A stretch of DNA of 27,820 nt from Bacteroidia bacterium (lineage in GTDB: Bacteria > Bacteroidota > Bacteroidia > Bacteroidales > Azobacteroidaceae), in contig BNTV01000063.1 of assembly GCA_025996865.1 (NCBI GenBank), positions 1 to 27,820 of the forward strand, read 5' to 3'. Below are positions 1 to 8,239 of the stretch, in pieces (positions within the stretch are counted from its first letter, which is position 1; each line of letters opens with the position of its first letter). Made by a program: the position numbers and the translations under genes. The notes beneath the pieces are model-generated. The model was not told where the DNA came from. It made no database searches and saw only the letters and a list, made by a program, of their open reading frames with translations.

Positions 1-15
1 TTGATGGGATGATGA

Positions 16-85
16 GGGGTTGCTCTACCCCGGGCTGCGCTTCGCTTGCCGCGGGGTTACCCAAGTAGAAGACCTTACGGTCTTC
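16..85. repeat. GC-rich multi-hairpin intergenic element
   Basis: A GC-rich patch in AT-rich surroundings contains three inverted repeats. GGGGT (16-20) can pair with ACCCC (27-31). Alternatively ACCCCG-GGC (27-35) pairs with GCC-G-CGGGGT (48-57), with one bulged base. GAAGACC (68-74) pairs perfectly with GGTCTTC (79-85) around a 4-nt loop. The first two stems share bases and exclude each other. The patch lies 3' of the sigma factor gene, so it could end that transcript, but neither strand shows a clear T-run after a stem. It looks like a REP-type dispersed element; the copy number cannot be judged from one window. Nothing else is visible in 1-199. Confidence 0.55.
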
Positions 86-199
86 CGGGTTCAGCACCTC
101 AATTTAATATTTAACCTATTTATTTTAGATTATACAAAATAGATAATCCATTTTTTCAGGGCAAACGCATCTTAATTCGTGTTGTAGCAAAACAAAACC

Positions 200-778
200 T
201 TAAATGAATAAAAGCGATAAATATTTGCTCAAATCAGCGTGTAAGCGAAAAAGAGCGTTTTTGATATGGTATTTTACCGTGTTGATCGAAATGTTTAATT
301 CTATGGCAATTTCTTCCTGTTTTTTTCCTTCAAAGCGGCTTTTTTCAAAAACAGTCCGACATTCGACGGGTAATCGTTCGATGGCCGACCGGATTTCCTG
401 TTCCATTTCATTTTCCAAAAGGAAGCCAAGGGGATAATCGTCCGGGTCGGTAATCGAAAACATCCAATCCGTTGAATTGCCCAAGTCGGAAAAATTGATT
501 TCCTTTTTTTCCTGTTCCGTTTGAAGATAATTGATGCAACGATTTCTTACCGAACGAACCAAATAGGCTTGCAGCGAAGTGGTAATCAAGAGGCTTTGGC
601 GTTTCTCGTAAAGATGAAAAAACAGATCGCCCACAATGGTTTCAGCCAAAAAAGCATCCCGGAGAAATTCATTTGCAATTTTACACAGCAAAGAATAGTA
701 ACAATCGTACAGGTATTTATATGCCTCGTTGTCACCTTGTTGCAATAAACCAATGATTCGTTGCTCTTCGTTATTCAT
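200..778 (-). CDS. ECF RNA polymerase sigma factor, Bacteroides expansion type
   Basis: This 192-residue protein has the two-domain layout of an ECF (group 4) sigma factor. Region 2 is at about residues 10-75, with the helix around LYDCYYSLLCKIANEF and a hydrophobic FFHLYEKR segment. Region 4 is at about 120-180 and contains the helix-turn-helix around KQEEIAIELNISINTVKYHI. It would direct RNA polymerase to specific promoters. Such sigma factors in Bacteroidota are usually paired with a FecR anti-sigma and a SusC/SusD pair, but no FecR-like gene follows in the 199 bases left in the window. It begins 28 nt after the stop of the hybrid kinase gene on the same strand, so co-transcription is likely. 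I infer no specific regulon. Confidence 0.9.
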   Translation of the reverse strand: MNNEEQRIIGLLQQGDNEAYKYLYDCYYSLLCKIANEFLRDAFLAETIVGDLFFHLYEKRQSLLITTSLQAYLVRSVRNRCINYLQTEQEKKEINFSDLGNSTDWMFSITDPDDYPLGFLLENEMEQEIRSAIERLPVECRTVFEKSRFEGKKQEEIAIELNISINTVKYHIKNALFRLHADLSKYLSLLFI

Positions 779-806
779 AACGCCGTCATTACATTACAGC
801 TTCAAA

Positions 807-3800
807 TTATTCCATATATTCCTTAGGCGTAACTCCATAAAACTCCCTGAAACTATTGGAAAAATGCGAAAGCGAAGAAAATCCCACGGCATAAGCGACT
901 TCCGAAATCGTTAATTTCTTGGAACGCAATAACTCTCCGGCTTGTTTCAAACGAATGTTACGGACAAAATCGCGTGTCGATTGGCCGGTCAGTTCCTTTA
1001 GTTTGCGATGGAGATGCACCCGGCTCAGACCGACGCCTGCGCTCAACATTTCGACACTCAGGTCGGGATTGGCAATGTTTTCGTTAATCATTTTCAGCAC
1101 TCTTTCCATCAAGGCTTCATCGGCCGATTTCAGGTCGATTTTTTCTATTTTTCCTTCCGATTGGGACAGGAATTTTCCTTTCAGGCGTTCACGGTTGTTC
1201 AGGAGGTTGGCTACCGTTTTTTTCAAGATTTCCGGATTGAACGGTTTGATCATATAAGCGTCCGCTCCTATATCCAAACCTTCGGACAAATCTTCATCTT
1301 TCGATTTAGCCGTCAGCAGAAGGATGGGAATATAATCCACATTCACATTGGATTTGATTTTCCGGCAAAGTGTAATACCGTCCATTTCCGGCATCATAAT
1401 GTCACTGATTATCAAATCGGGTTTTTCTTTCAGCGTGAGATTCAAAGCCTCTTTCCCATTTCCGGTTTGAATGATTTTATAGATTGGCGCCAATTCGCTT
1501 TTGATATAATTGTTTATTTCCAAATCATCTTCGGCCACTAAAATACGGTATTTCGTTTTCGCTTTGACATTCGTAATGTCATCCGGTTTCAGTTCTACGT
1601 CGAACAAATCGTCTTTTTTGGAATACACGAAAGTGGCGAGTGGCGCTTCTTCAGCAATGATTTCCATTTCTTCCGGTTTCAGATGCATTTTTCCCAAAGG
1701 CATCCGGATAATGAAGCAACTGCCTTGCCGGTCGGTTCGATTTTCGGCATAAATGATACCGTGTTGCAACTCGACTAACGAACGGGAAAGGTGCAAACCG
1801 ACACCCGTTCCGAAATTGGAATTAGTCAATTCGTTATTAATCTGGTAAAAACGTTCGAATATCTTTTCAATTTGTTCTTTGTCGATACCTATTCCCGTAT
1901 CGAATACCCTGATTTCAAAATAATCTTTCAGCGGCCCGGTCACCGAATCGTCTTCGCCGGTAGTCAGTTCAACCCGTATCTGACCGCCTTCGGAAGTGAA
2001 TTTAAAAGCATTGGAAAACACATTAAACAAAACTTTGTCAAAATTATTCAAATCAACCCAGACTTTAAGCATATCCTGTTCGTGGATAAAACTAAAATCA
2101 ATATTTTTCTTGCCGGCCGTGTATTCGAATGCTTGCATAATATCCTGAATAAAACCGACAATATCTGTTTCACGCGCTTTCAGATGTATTTGTCCGCGGT
2201 CGATTTTACGAATATCCATCAACTGGTTGACAAGCCGCAGGATACGTTGCGCATTCCGGTAAATCAACAGGAAAGAATTTTGCAGATCCGGATGATGGTT
2301 GTCCATCAACAGTTTTTCCAAAGGCCCCATAATCAAGGTCATAGGCGTCCGTATTTCGTGGGAAATATTAATGAAAAACTGCAATTTCGCTTCATTGATT
2401 TGATCCGCATGTTCGAGCCGCAGCATCTCGTTCCGCTCTTTGATACGATAAGATATAATCCGGTAAATGAAATATAATGCCAACAAAATGAGGGCGGTAT
2501 AAATTATTTTCGCCCAGATGCTCAGATACCACGGCGGACGAATCGTCAGCTCTATCGTTTTGATTTCCGAATGGTTTTCCTTGTCACCGGCTTGATACAT
2601 GAATTTGTATTTTCCGGGCGCCAAATTGGTAAACGAAACCTGATTTTCACCGGGAGAGGTATTCACCCAGTCTGCGTTGAAATTGCGAAGTATGTACCGG
2701 TAAGTCACTTCGTCGGGATTGTCGTAATCCAAAGTAGAAAGTTCAAAACTAATCACATTGTCTTTTGACGATAACGAAATGCTTGAAGCATCCATGATAA
2801 AATGATCGAGAATTTCTTTCTTACCCGATTTTTGTCCTTTATATACCGGATCACCAAGCAGGTAAAATCCTGTAATATAAACATTTATTTCTTTTTTCCT
2901 GGAATGAATCCGGCCGGGAATAAAACCGGTAATCCCATTGATTCCGCCGAAAAACAATTCTCCGTTAGCTGCTTTAAAATGGGCGCTGCGACTGAATTCG
3001 TTTCCCTTCAAGCCGTCGGAAGTGTAGTAATTGGTAAAACGGTTTTCTTTCGGCGAATATTTGGAAATACAGGAAAGCGAACTGAACCAGATATTTCCTT
3101 CATCGTCATTTTCAATGGCGCAAATGGAATTTCCGGGCAAACCGTCTTGTGTCGTAAACGATTTTATTTCAGATGTTTGCTTGTTCAAGCGATACAAACC
3201 TTCGTCTGTTCCAAACCAGATATTATCTTGATTGTCATTTTTCAGCGAATAGATAATGTTGCTCAGTAAACCTTGATTGTAAGTCGTAAATACGCCTGTC
3301 TGCGTATCCAAACTATTCAAGCCCTTGAAAGTAGCAATCCACAACAAACCGTTTTCGTACAATAAAGCATTAATCCAGTTGTTACACAATCCTTTATCAC
3401 CTTCCTTGTATTGGTAGTAATGCGAAGTAACCGACATCGTATTCAAATCCAACCGGTACAAACCGTCACCGTAAGTGCCTATCCATAAACCGCCTTTTTT
3501 ATCTTCGGTCATGCAATACACCTTGCTGTTGGTGAATAATTCACTGATTGCTGTGGGAATGGGAATACATTTTCCGCTTTGTTTGTCAAATTGAGCGATA
3601 CCATTGAGATAGGAACCCATCCACAACTTGCCTTTACTGTCCTCCAAAAGGCAAGTGATGGTTGACGGCACGGAAGCCGGACTGTTGGTTTTTTCAAAAT
3701 GGCGGACTTGACCGTTGCCTTCGTTGAGGGCATACAATCCGTCGTTGTCGGTACCCACCCAGACAATGTCGTTGCTGTCTTTGTAAATGGCTAATACACA

Positions 3801-4874
3801 ATTGGAACCAATGTTATTTTTCTGAAACGATTTATATCCGTAATATTTGAATCCGTTGGGATTTCCGGGGATAAACAACACGCCTTTTTGAAAAATCCCC
3901 GCCCAGATATTGCCTTCTTTATCTTCCAAAAGGCTATGTACCTTGGCTTTGGAAAAATTGAACGAAGTAGAAAACGGTTCGTAAGTTTCAAGTTGCGACC
4001 GTTCGGGATTGTATTTTTTCATGCCAAAGCCGTCCGTTCCCACGTACAGTTGTTTTTTATTATCAACGAGCAAAGTTTTTACCGGCAAATGGGTTTGTCC
4101 GCTTAAATCGTAAACCGGAGTGATTTTTTTCGTTTTCCAATCGAATTTGTTGAGGCCGCCATTCAGTGTTCCAATAAAAATTTCACCTTTTTCCCTTTCG
4201 CAAACAGTAGAGATGGCGTTGCTCGCAATACTTTTCCCCAAACCGGAATCCGTTGTGTAAGTGAGGACTTCGCCCGTTTTACAGGAATAAACGTTCAGAC
4301 CTCCGTTTTCCGAACCAATCCAGATGTGGTCGCCGGAATCTTCGTAAAGAATGGTCAGGAAGCGGCTGCAAAGACGTTCGCTAAGCGCTTTTTCAAACCG
4401 GCAAACCGATTCTCCTTTCCGAATGGAAAACAGTCCCGAGCCGGATGAGGCAAACCATATATCTCCGTCTTTCTTTTCGATAATCGACATAATATGCGGA
4501 TATAACCGGCTGTTATTTTCGTCAAAAACAGGAATTTCATAAAAAGAATCAGTGTCCCGGTCATACCTGAGCAAGCCGTCGATGCAGCCTACCCAAAAAT
4601 TGCCGGAAGAATCTTCAAACAAAGTCCGTACATAATTGTTTTTCAGGGAAAGGGAATCGTTCTCTATTTTTTTATAAACGACAAATTGATTACCGTCAAA
4701 TTTATTCAATCCGTTTTCGGATGCTATCCAGATAAAACCCCTTTTATCCTGATACACCTGATTGATAAGACTATTGGACAAACCTTGCTCAATGGAATAA
4801 AATTGAGTGGTTTGAGCCGACAGTTTCAGCGTACAGGCAAAAAGCAAAAATAGTATTTGGAAAGATATTTTCAT
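807..4874 (-). CDS. Hybrid two-component system sensor/regulator (HTCS)
   Basis: This is a one-polypeptide two-component system, 1355 residues from the start chosen here. Numbering below is from an upstream in-frame ATG at 4889 (1360 residues). In order: a signal peptide ending near KLSAQ; a long periplasmic Reg_prop beta-propeller region (about 25-700) with many GLWIGT-like blades; a Y_Y_Y domain (about 715-785); a membrane helix (about 790-812); HisKA with SHEIRTP (phospho-acceptor about His844); HATPase_c with DTGIGI and GTGVGL; a receiver domain from about 1114 (phospho-acceptor about Asp1163 in ISDIMMP); and an AraC-type HTH (about 1260-1358). Family members usually sense glycan fragments and control nearby polysaccharide loci, but no SusC/SusD or glycoside hydrolase is in view. 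I chose the ATG at 4874 because a TATCTTTG box at 4894-4901 puts the transcription start almost on the 4889 ATG, and MKISFQILFLLF is a typical signal-peptide start. Confidence 0.93.
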   Translation of the reverse strand: MKISFQILFLLFACTLKLSAQTTQFYSIEQGLSNSLINQVYQDKRGFIWIASENGLNKFDGNQFVVYKKIENDSLSLKNNYVRTLFEDSSGNFWVGCIDGLLRYDRDTDSFYEIPVFDENNSRLYPHIMSIIEKKDGDIWFASSGSGLFSIRKGESVCRFEKALSERLCSRFLTILYEDSGDHIWIGSENGGLNVYSCKTGEVLTYTTDSGLGKSIASNAISTVCEREKGEIFIGTLNGGLNKFDWKTKKITPVYDLSGQTHLPVKTLLVDNKKQLYVGTDGFGMKKYNPERSQLETYEPFSTSFNFSKAKVHSLLEDKEGNIWAGIFQKGVLFIPGNPNGFKYYGYKSFQKNNIGSNCVLAIYKDSNDIVWVGTDNDGLYALNEGNGQVRHFEKTNSPASVPSTITCLLEDSKGKLWMGSYLNGIAQFDKQSGKCIPIPTAISELFTNSKVYCMTEDKKGGLWIGTYGDGLYRLDLNTMSVTSHYYQYKEGDKGLCNNWINALLYENGLLWIATFKGLNSLDTQTGVFTTYNQGLLSNIIYSLKNDNQDNIWFGTDEGLYRLNKQTSEIKSFTTQDGLPGNSICAIENDDEGNIWFSSLSCISKYSPKENRFTNYYTSDGLKGNEFSRSAHFKAANGELFFGGINGITGFIPGRIHSRKKEINVYITGFYLLGDPVYKGQKSGKKEILDHFIMDASSISLSSKDNVISFELSTLDYDNPDEVTYRYILRNFNADWVNTSPGENQVSFTNLAPGKYKFMYQAGDKENHSEIKTIELTIRPPWYLSIWAKIIYTALILLALYFIYRIISYRIKERNEMLRLEHADQINEAKLQFFINISHEIRTPMTLIMGPLEKLLMDNHHPDLQNSFLLIYRNAQRILRLVNQLMDIRKIDRGQIHLKARETDIVGFIQDIMQAFEYTAGKKNIDFSFIHEQDMLKVWVDLNNFDKVLFNVFSNAFKFTSEGGQIRVELTTGEDDSVTGPLKDYFEIRVFDTGIGIDKEQIEKIFERFYQINNELTNSNFGTGVGLHLSRSLVELQHGIIYAENRTDRQGSCFIIRMPLGKMHLKPEEMEIIAEEAPLATFVYSKKDDLFDVELKPDDITNVKAKTKYRILVAEDDLEINNYIKSELAPIYKIIQTGNGKEALNLTLKEKPDLIISDIMMPEMDGITLCRKIKSNVNVDYIPILLLTAKSKDEDLSEGLDIGADAYMIKPFNPEILKKTVANLLNNRERLKGKFLSQSEGKIEKIDLKSADEALMERVLKMINENIANPDLSVEMLSAGVGLSRVHLHRKLKELTGQSTRDFVRNIRLKQAGELLRSKKLTISEVAYAVGFSSLSHFSNSFREFYGVTPKEYME

Positions 4875-4893
4875 TCTTATTCGAATCATCTAA

Positions 4894-4901
4894 CAAAGAT
4901 A
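4894..4901 (-). promoter_or_regulatory. -7 promoter box of the HTCS gene
   Basis: The minus strand reads TATCTTTG, an exact match to the Bacteroidota -7 consensus TAnnTTTG. No clear TTTG -33 element lies about 20 nt upstream. The expected transcription start is close to 4888-4890, leaving about 15 nt of leader before the ATG at 4874. Confidence 0.5.
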
Positions 4902-4930
4902 ATAATTTTTTTTATGATTATCCGCTTTTT

Positions 4931-5021
4931 TGCCCCTAAATCCCCTAAAGGGGACTTTGCCGCAGCACCACTTGCAAAATCGCAGACACTAAAGCCCCCT
5001 TTAGGGGGTTGGGGGTAATCT
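4931..5021. repeat. Inverted pair of CCCCTAAAGGGG palindromes; overlaps the ABC-F 3' end
   Basis: Two similar palindromes face each other. TCCCCTAAAGGGGA (4941-4954) has 6-bp arms, and CCCCCTTTAGGGGG (4995-5008) has 6-bp arms. Read on opposite strands, each is followed by a similar (G)ACTTTG or GCTTTA tail, so they are inverted copies about 40 nt apart. The right copy contains the stop codon (5001-5003) of the ABC-F gene and encodes its last residues, so the element has invaded or extended that coding end. It may also act as a terminator between the ABC-F and HTCS genes. Confidence 0.65.
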
Positions 5022-6791
5022 TTCCGATAATTCCATCCATCGAATCGTTTTAACATCTAATGCTTCAATAATCTTACTAATCCGCTGTGATTTAGCCAAT
5101 AGTTCATCGGTTGATAAAGTTCCGCTCGACAATTCATTCTCTAATTGCGATTGTTCGGCTTCAAGTTCGGGAATTTCCGTTTCCAAAGATTCCAACTCAC
5201 GTTTCTCTTTGAATGTCAGTTTGACAGGTGAAGGGTTCACGGTACAGGGTACAGGGTCAAGTTTTTTTTCACCTTTCACCCTGCACCTTTCACCCTGCAC
5301 CCTGTACCTTTCACCCTGCACCTCTTCCCTGTATTGGCTATAATTTCCCGGGAAATCCCGTATTTCACCTTGACCTTCGAAAACCAAAATATGGTCAACA
5401 ACTTTATCCATAAAATAACGGTCGTGGGAAACCACAATCAGGCAAGCTTTGAAAGCGGCAAGATATTCCTCCAGAATATTTAAAGTAATGATATCCAAAT
5501 CATTCGTCGGTTCGTCCAAAACCAAAAAATTCGGATTTTTAATCAATACCGTGCAGAGGTACAAGCGCCGTTTTTCTCCACCGCTGAGTTTATGTACAAA
5601 ATGGTGTTGTTTTTCGGGAGAAAAAAGAAAATGTTGAAGAAACTGCGAAGCCGTCAATTTCTTACCTCCACCCAAATCAATGACTTCCGCAATATTCTGC
5701 ACCACATCAATGACCTTCATCGACTCATCAAACTGCAAACCGTCCTGCGAATAATAACCGAAACGAACCGTTTCGCCAATATCGAAAAAACCGCTGTCAG
5801 GTGGAATTTCACCCAACAACATCTTGACAAAAGTTGATTTACCGGTACCGTTATTGCCCACAATTCCCAATTTTTCGTAACGGGCAAAGACATAATTAAA
5901 ATGGTTGGTAATAACAATACCTTCGAAACTTTTGGAAACTTCTTTCGCCTCAAAAATTTTATTTCCGATGTAAGATGCTTTGGTAGCCAGTTTTACATCG
6001 CCATCCTCCCTACCCTGCTTGACTTTTTTCTCCAAATCGTAGAACGCATCAATCCGGGCTTTGGCTTTGGTCGCCCGCGCTTGCGGTTGCCGGCGCATCC
6101 AATCCAATTCCCTGCGAAACAGATTATTAGCCCGTTCTAATTCCATATTTTGAGAATCCATCCGTTCCTGTCGTTTTTCAAGATAGTAATTGTAATTACC
6201 TTTATAAGAATAGATTTGCTTGTTGTCGATTTCGATAATTCCCGAACACACACGGTCCAAAAAATAGCGGTCGTGCGTAACCATCAAAAGTGTCATCCGC
6301 GAACGAATCAAATAGTCTTCCAACCATTCAACCATCTCTAAATCAAGGTGGTTTGTCGGTTCATCAAGAATCAGCAATTCCGGTTCGGAAATCAGAACAT
6401 TCGCCAAAGCCACTCGCTTCAGTTGACCACCGGAGAGTTCGTCGATATTTTGATTGAAATCATTGATTTTCAGTCGGGATAAAATTTGTTTGGCGCGAAG
6501 TTCCTGTTCTTCGCTGTTCGAATGTAAACAAGCTTGTAAAACAGTCAGGCCGGAGGGAAATTGCGGATTTTGCAATAAATAATCAACGCGCAAATCACGC
6601 CGGAAAACAATTTCGCCGGAATCATAATCTTCTTTTCCGGCAATGATGTTAAGCAAAGTCGATTTTCCTGCACCGTTACGGGCAATCAAACCTATGCGTC
6701 GCCCTTCGTTGATGCCGAAAGAAACATCGGCAAACAGAAGCAAATCGCCGAAAGACTTGGTGAGAGAAGAAACTTGGAGGTAAACGGACAT
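5001..6791 (-). CDS. uup: ABC-F family ATPase, Uup-like
   Basis: This 596-residue soluble protein has two tandem ABC ATPase domains and no membrane segment. Domain 1 has Walker A ARNGAGKST (37-45), signature LSGGQLKRV and LLILDEPTNHLD. Domain 2 has Walker A GNNGTGKST, signature LSGGEKRRL and FLVLDEPTNDLD. The linker with KAKARIDAF lies between them. A charged C-terminal coiled coil (about 525-592) matches the Uup branch, whose members bind nucleic acid or ribosomes. Two oddities stand out. Residues about 488-521, between domain 2 and the coiled coil, are encoded by a 7-nt-period repeat and contain VQGERYR, VQGERCR and VKGEKK in tandem. The final PPTP and the stop fall in a palindromic repeat. 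The reading frame survives both. The Uup assignment rests on the coiled-coil tail; another ABC-F branch is possible. Confidence 0.9.
   Translation of the reverse strand: MSVYLQVSSLTKSFGDLLLFADVSFGINEGRRIGLIARNGAGKSTLLNIIAGKEDYDSGEIVFRRDLRVDYLLQNPQFPSGLTVLQACLHSNSEEQELRAKQILSRLKINDFNQNIDELSGGQLKRVALANVLISEPELLILDEPTNHLDLEMVEWLEDYLIRSRMTLLMVTHDRYFLDRVCSGIIEIDNKQIYSYKGNYNYYLEKRQERMDSQNMELERANNLFRRELDWMRRQPQARATKAKARIDAFYDLEKKVKQGREDGDVKLATKASYIGNKIFEAKEVSKSFEGIVITNHFNYVFARYEKLGIVGNNGTGKSTFVKMLLGEIPPDSGFFDIGETVRFGYYSQDGLQFDESMKVIDVVQNIAEVIDLGGGKKLTASQFLQHFLFSPEKQHHFVHKLSGGEKRRLYLCTVLIKNPNFLVLDEPTNDLDIITLNILEEYLAAFKACLIVVSHDRYFMDKVVDHILVFEGQGEIRDFPGNYSQYREEVQGERYRVQGERCRVKGEKKLDPVPCTVNPSPVKLTFKEKRELESLETEIPELEAEQSQLENELSSGTLSTDELLAKSQRISKIIEALDVKTIRWMELSERLPPTP
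5241..5325. repeat. Heptamer-period repeat inside the ABC-F coding region
   Basis: On the plus strand 5241-5261 reads GGTACAG twice and then GGTCAAG. After a run of eight T, 5270-5325 is a chain of eight 7-nt words of the forms CACCTTT, CACCCTG, TACCTTT and CACCTCT. GGTACAG (5241-5247) is complementary to CTGTACC (5302-5308), so the region can fold back. It is read through in frame by the ABC-F gene, where three heptamers make seven codons and give a 7-residue peptide repeat. Confidence 0.8.
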
Positions 6792-6811
6792 AATGATTTT
6801 AGAATTTTGCG

Positions 6812-6819
6812 CAAATTTA
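6812..6819 (-). promoter_or_regulatory. Putative -7 box of the ABC-F gene
   Basis: The minus strand reads TAAATTTG, matching TAnnTTTG, 20 nt upstream of the ATG at 6791. A matching -33 element is not evident, so this is a moderate call. It lies in the 178-bp divergent region shared with the oxidoreductase operon. Confidence 0.4.
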
Positions 6820-6866
6820 TATGAAATTTTTTATATAATTCACAGATATATAAAATTTATTATTAT

Positions 6867-6874
6867 TATCTTTG
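6867..6874 (+). promoter_or_regulatory. Putative -7 box of the Gfo/Idh/MocA-DUF1080 operon
   Basis: TATCTTTG matches the Bacteroidota -7 consensus exactly. It would give a leader of roughly 90 nt before the ATG at 6970. The -33 region is weak (AT-rich, no TTTG). Confidence 0.45.
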
Positions 6875-6969
6875 TCGCAAATTGGATGATTTGAAAGACA
6901 AATAAAAATTAATTGCAATAATATGTTATTAACAAATCGCTAACGCTAATTTTATTATACTTAAAAACA

Positions 6970-8220
6970 ATGCAACGACGAGAATTTTTAAAGACGGCGG
7001 GATGTATCGCCGCATTTACGATTATCCCGCGCCATGTGCTTGGAAAGGGATTTATCGCTCCCAGTGACCAACTGACTAAAGGTATCATCGGTACCGGCGG
7101 CATGGGACGCGGACATTTAGGTTACGGCGGAACACGCTTGGTCGCCGTGTGTGATGTGGACAAAAACCACCTCGAACTCGGTAAAAAATTAGTTAACGGA
7201 ACCATTGCCGCTTATCACGATTTTCGCGATTTGATAGCGGACAAGAATGTCGATATAGTACATATCGCCACCCCGCCGCATTGGCACGGCATCATGTCGG
7301 TCGAAGCGGCCAAAGCCGGAAAAGACATCTGGTGCGAAAAGCCCATGACCCGCACTATCGGGGAAGGAATACGGGTAATGGAAGCCGTCAAACAGTACGG
7401 ACGGATGTTCCGCCTCAATACCTGGTTCCGTTTTACGGATAATTTCTACGGTCTCGGCACGCCCGTTAAGCCTTTGAAAAAATTAGTACAGAGCGGTTTG
7501 CTCGGCGGACCACTGAAAGTGACCATCAGCAAGCATACCGGTTTCGACTGGAAATTCTTCTGGGTAGGCAAAGAATACCTTGAACCTCAATCCATTCCCG
7601 CCGAACTGGATTACGATTTCTGGTTAGGCCCGGCGCCTTACAAACCCTACAATGCACACCGTGTGCATCAAACGTTCCGGGGATACTGGGATTACGACGG
7701 CGGCGGATTGGGCGATATGGGACAACATTACATCGACCCCGTGCAATACATTCTGGGTAAAGACCATACCAGTCCGGTAAAGGTGGAAGTCGATGCGCCG
7801 CAGCAGCATCCCGACGCGGTGGGAACATGGCGTTCCATTACCTATACTTACGAAGATGGTTGTCAGATTGTGCTCTGGGGCGGCGATTTCGGTAAATCCG
7901 ATACGCCTTACATCGCTGGACCGAAAGGAAATGTTTATAAGAATTTCGTTTGTGATATTCCGGACTGGGAAAAGAAATTAGCCGATTTCCCGGAACCCGA
8001 ACCGCAGGTAACCGATTTCATCGAAAGTGTGAAAACTCGCCAACCGTTTGCACTGAACGAGCGCAACGGATTCCGTTCGGCGACGATTGTCAATATGGGT
8101 ACAATTGCATTGCAGTTGAACCGCACCCTGCATTTTGACCCTGTGAAATTGGAATTTATCAACGACGAGACAGCCAACCGTTTGCTCAACCAACCGATGC
8201 GCTCGCCTTGGATTATTTAA
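6970..8220 (+). CDS. Gfo/Idh/MocA family oxidoreductase with Tat-type signal
   Basis: This 416-residue NAD(P)-dependent dehydrogenase starts with a twin-arginine motif (RREFLK, residues 3-8) followed by a hydrophobic stretch, so it is probably exported folded with its cofactor. The Rossmann fingerprint GTGGMG is at 41-46. The EKP motif with the expected catalytic lysine is at 123-125. The C-terminal half carries DYDFWLGPAPYKPYN and GGGLGDMGQHYIDP, typical of secreted Bacteroidota members acting on sugars. The exact substrate is not visible. The next gene, 19 nt downstream, encodes two DUF1080 domains, a family annotated as 3-keto-disaccharide hydrolase. A reasonable inference is that this enzyme oxidises a sugar hydroxyl to a ketone, or reverses that, in the same pathway. 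Confidence 0.92.
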   Translation: MQRREFLKTAGCIAAFTIIPRHVLGKGFIAPSDQLTKGIIGTGGMGRGHLGYGGTRLVAVCDVDKNHLELGKKLVNGTIAAYHDFRDLIADKNVDIVHIATPPHWHGIMSVEAAKAGKDIWCEKPMTRTIGEGIRVMEAVKQYGRMFRLNTWFRFTDNFYGLGTPVKPLKKLVQSGLLGGPLKVTISKHTGFDWKFFWVGKEYLEPQSIPAELDYDFWLGPAPYKPYNAHRVHQTFRGYWDYDGGGLGDMGQHYIDPVQYILGKDHTSPVKVEVDAPQQHPDAVGTWRSITYTYEDGCQIVLWGGDFGKSDTPYIAGPKGNVYKNFVCDIPDWEKKLADFPEPEPQVTDFIESVKTRQPFALNERNGFRSATIVNMGTIALQLNRTLHFDPVKLEFINDETANRLLNQPMRSPWII

Positions 8221-8239
8221 TACATTAATTAGTTTACAC

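Noticed and set aside
1008..2477. Long plus-strand ORFs of 177 and 228 codons opposite the hybrid kinase gene
   Set aside because: They are antisense shadows of strongly conserved kinase and receiver domains, with no recognisable domain, signal or promoter of their own.
5241..5325. CRISPR-like array
   Set aside because: Units are 7 nt without spacers, unlike repeat-spacer structure, and no cas gene is present.
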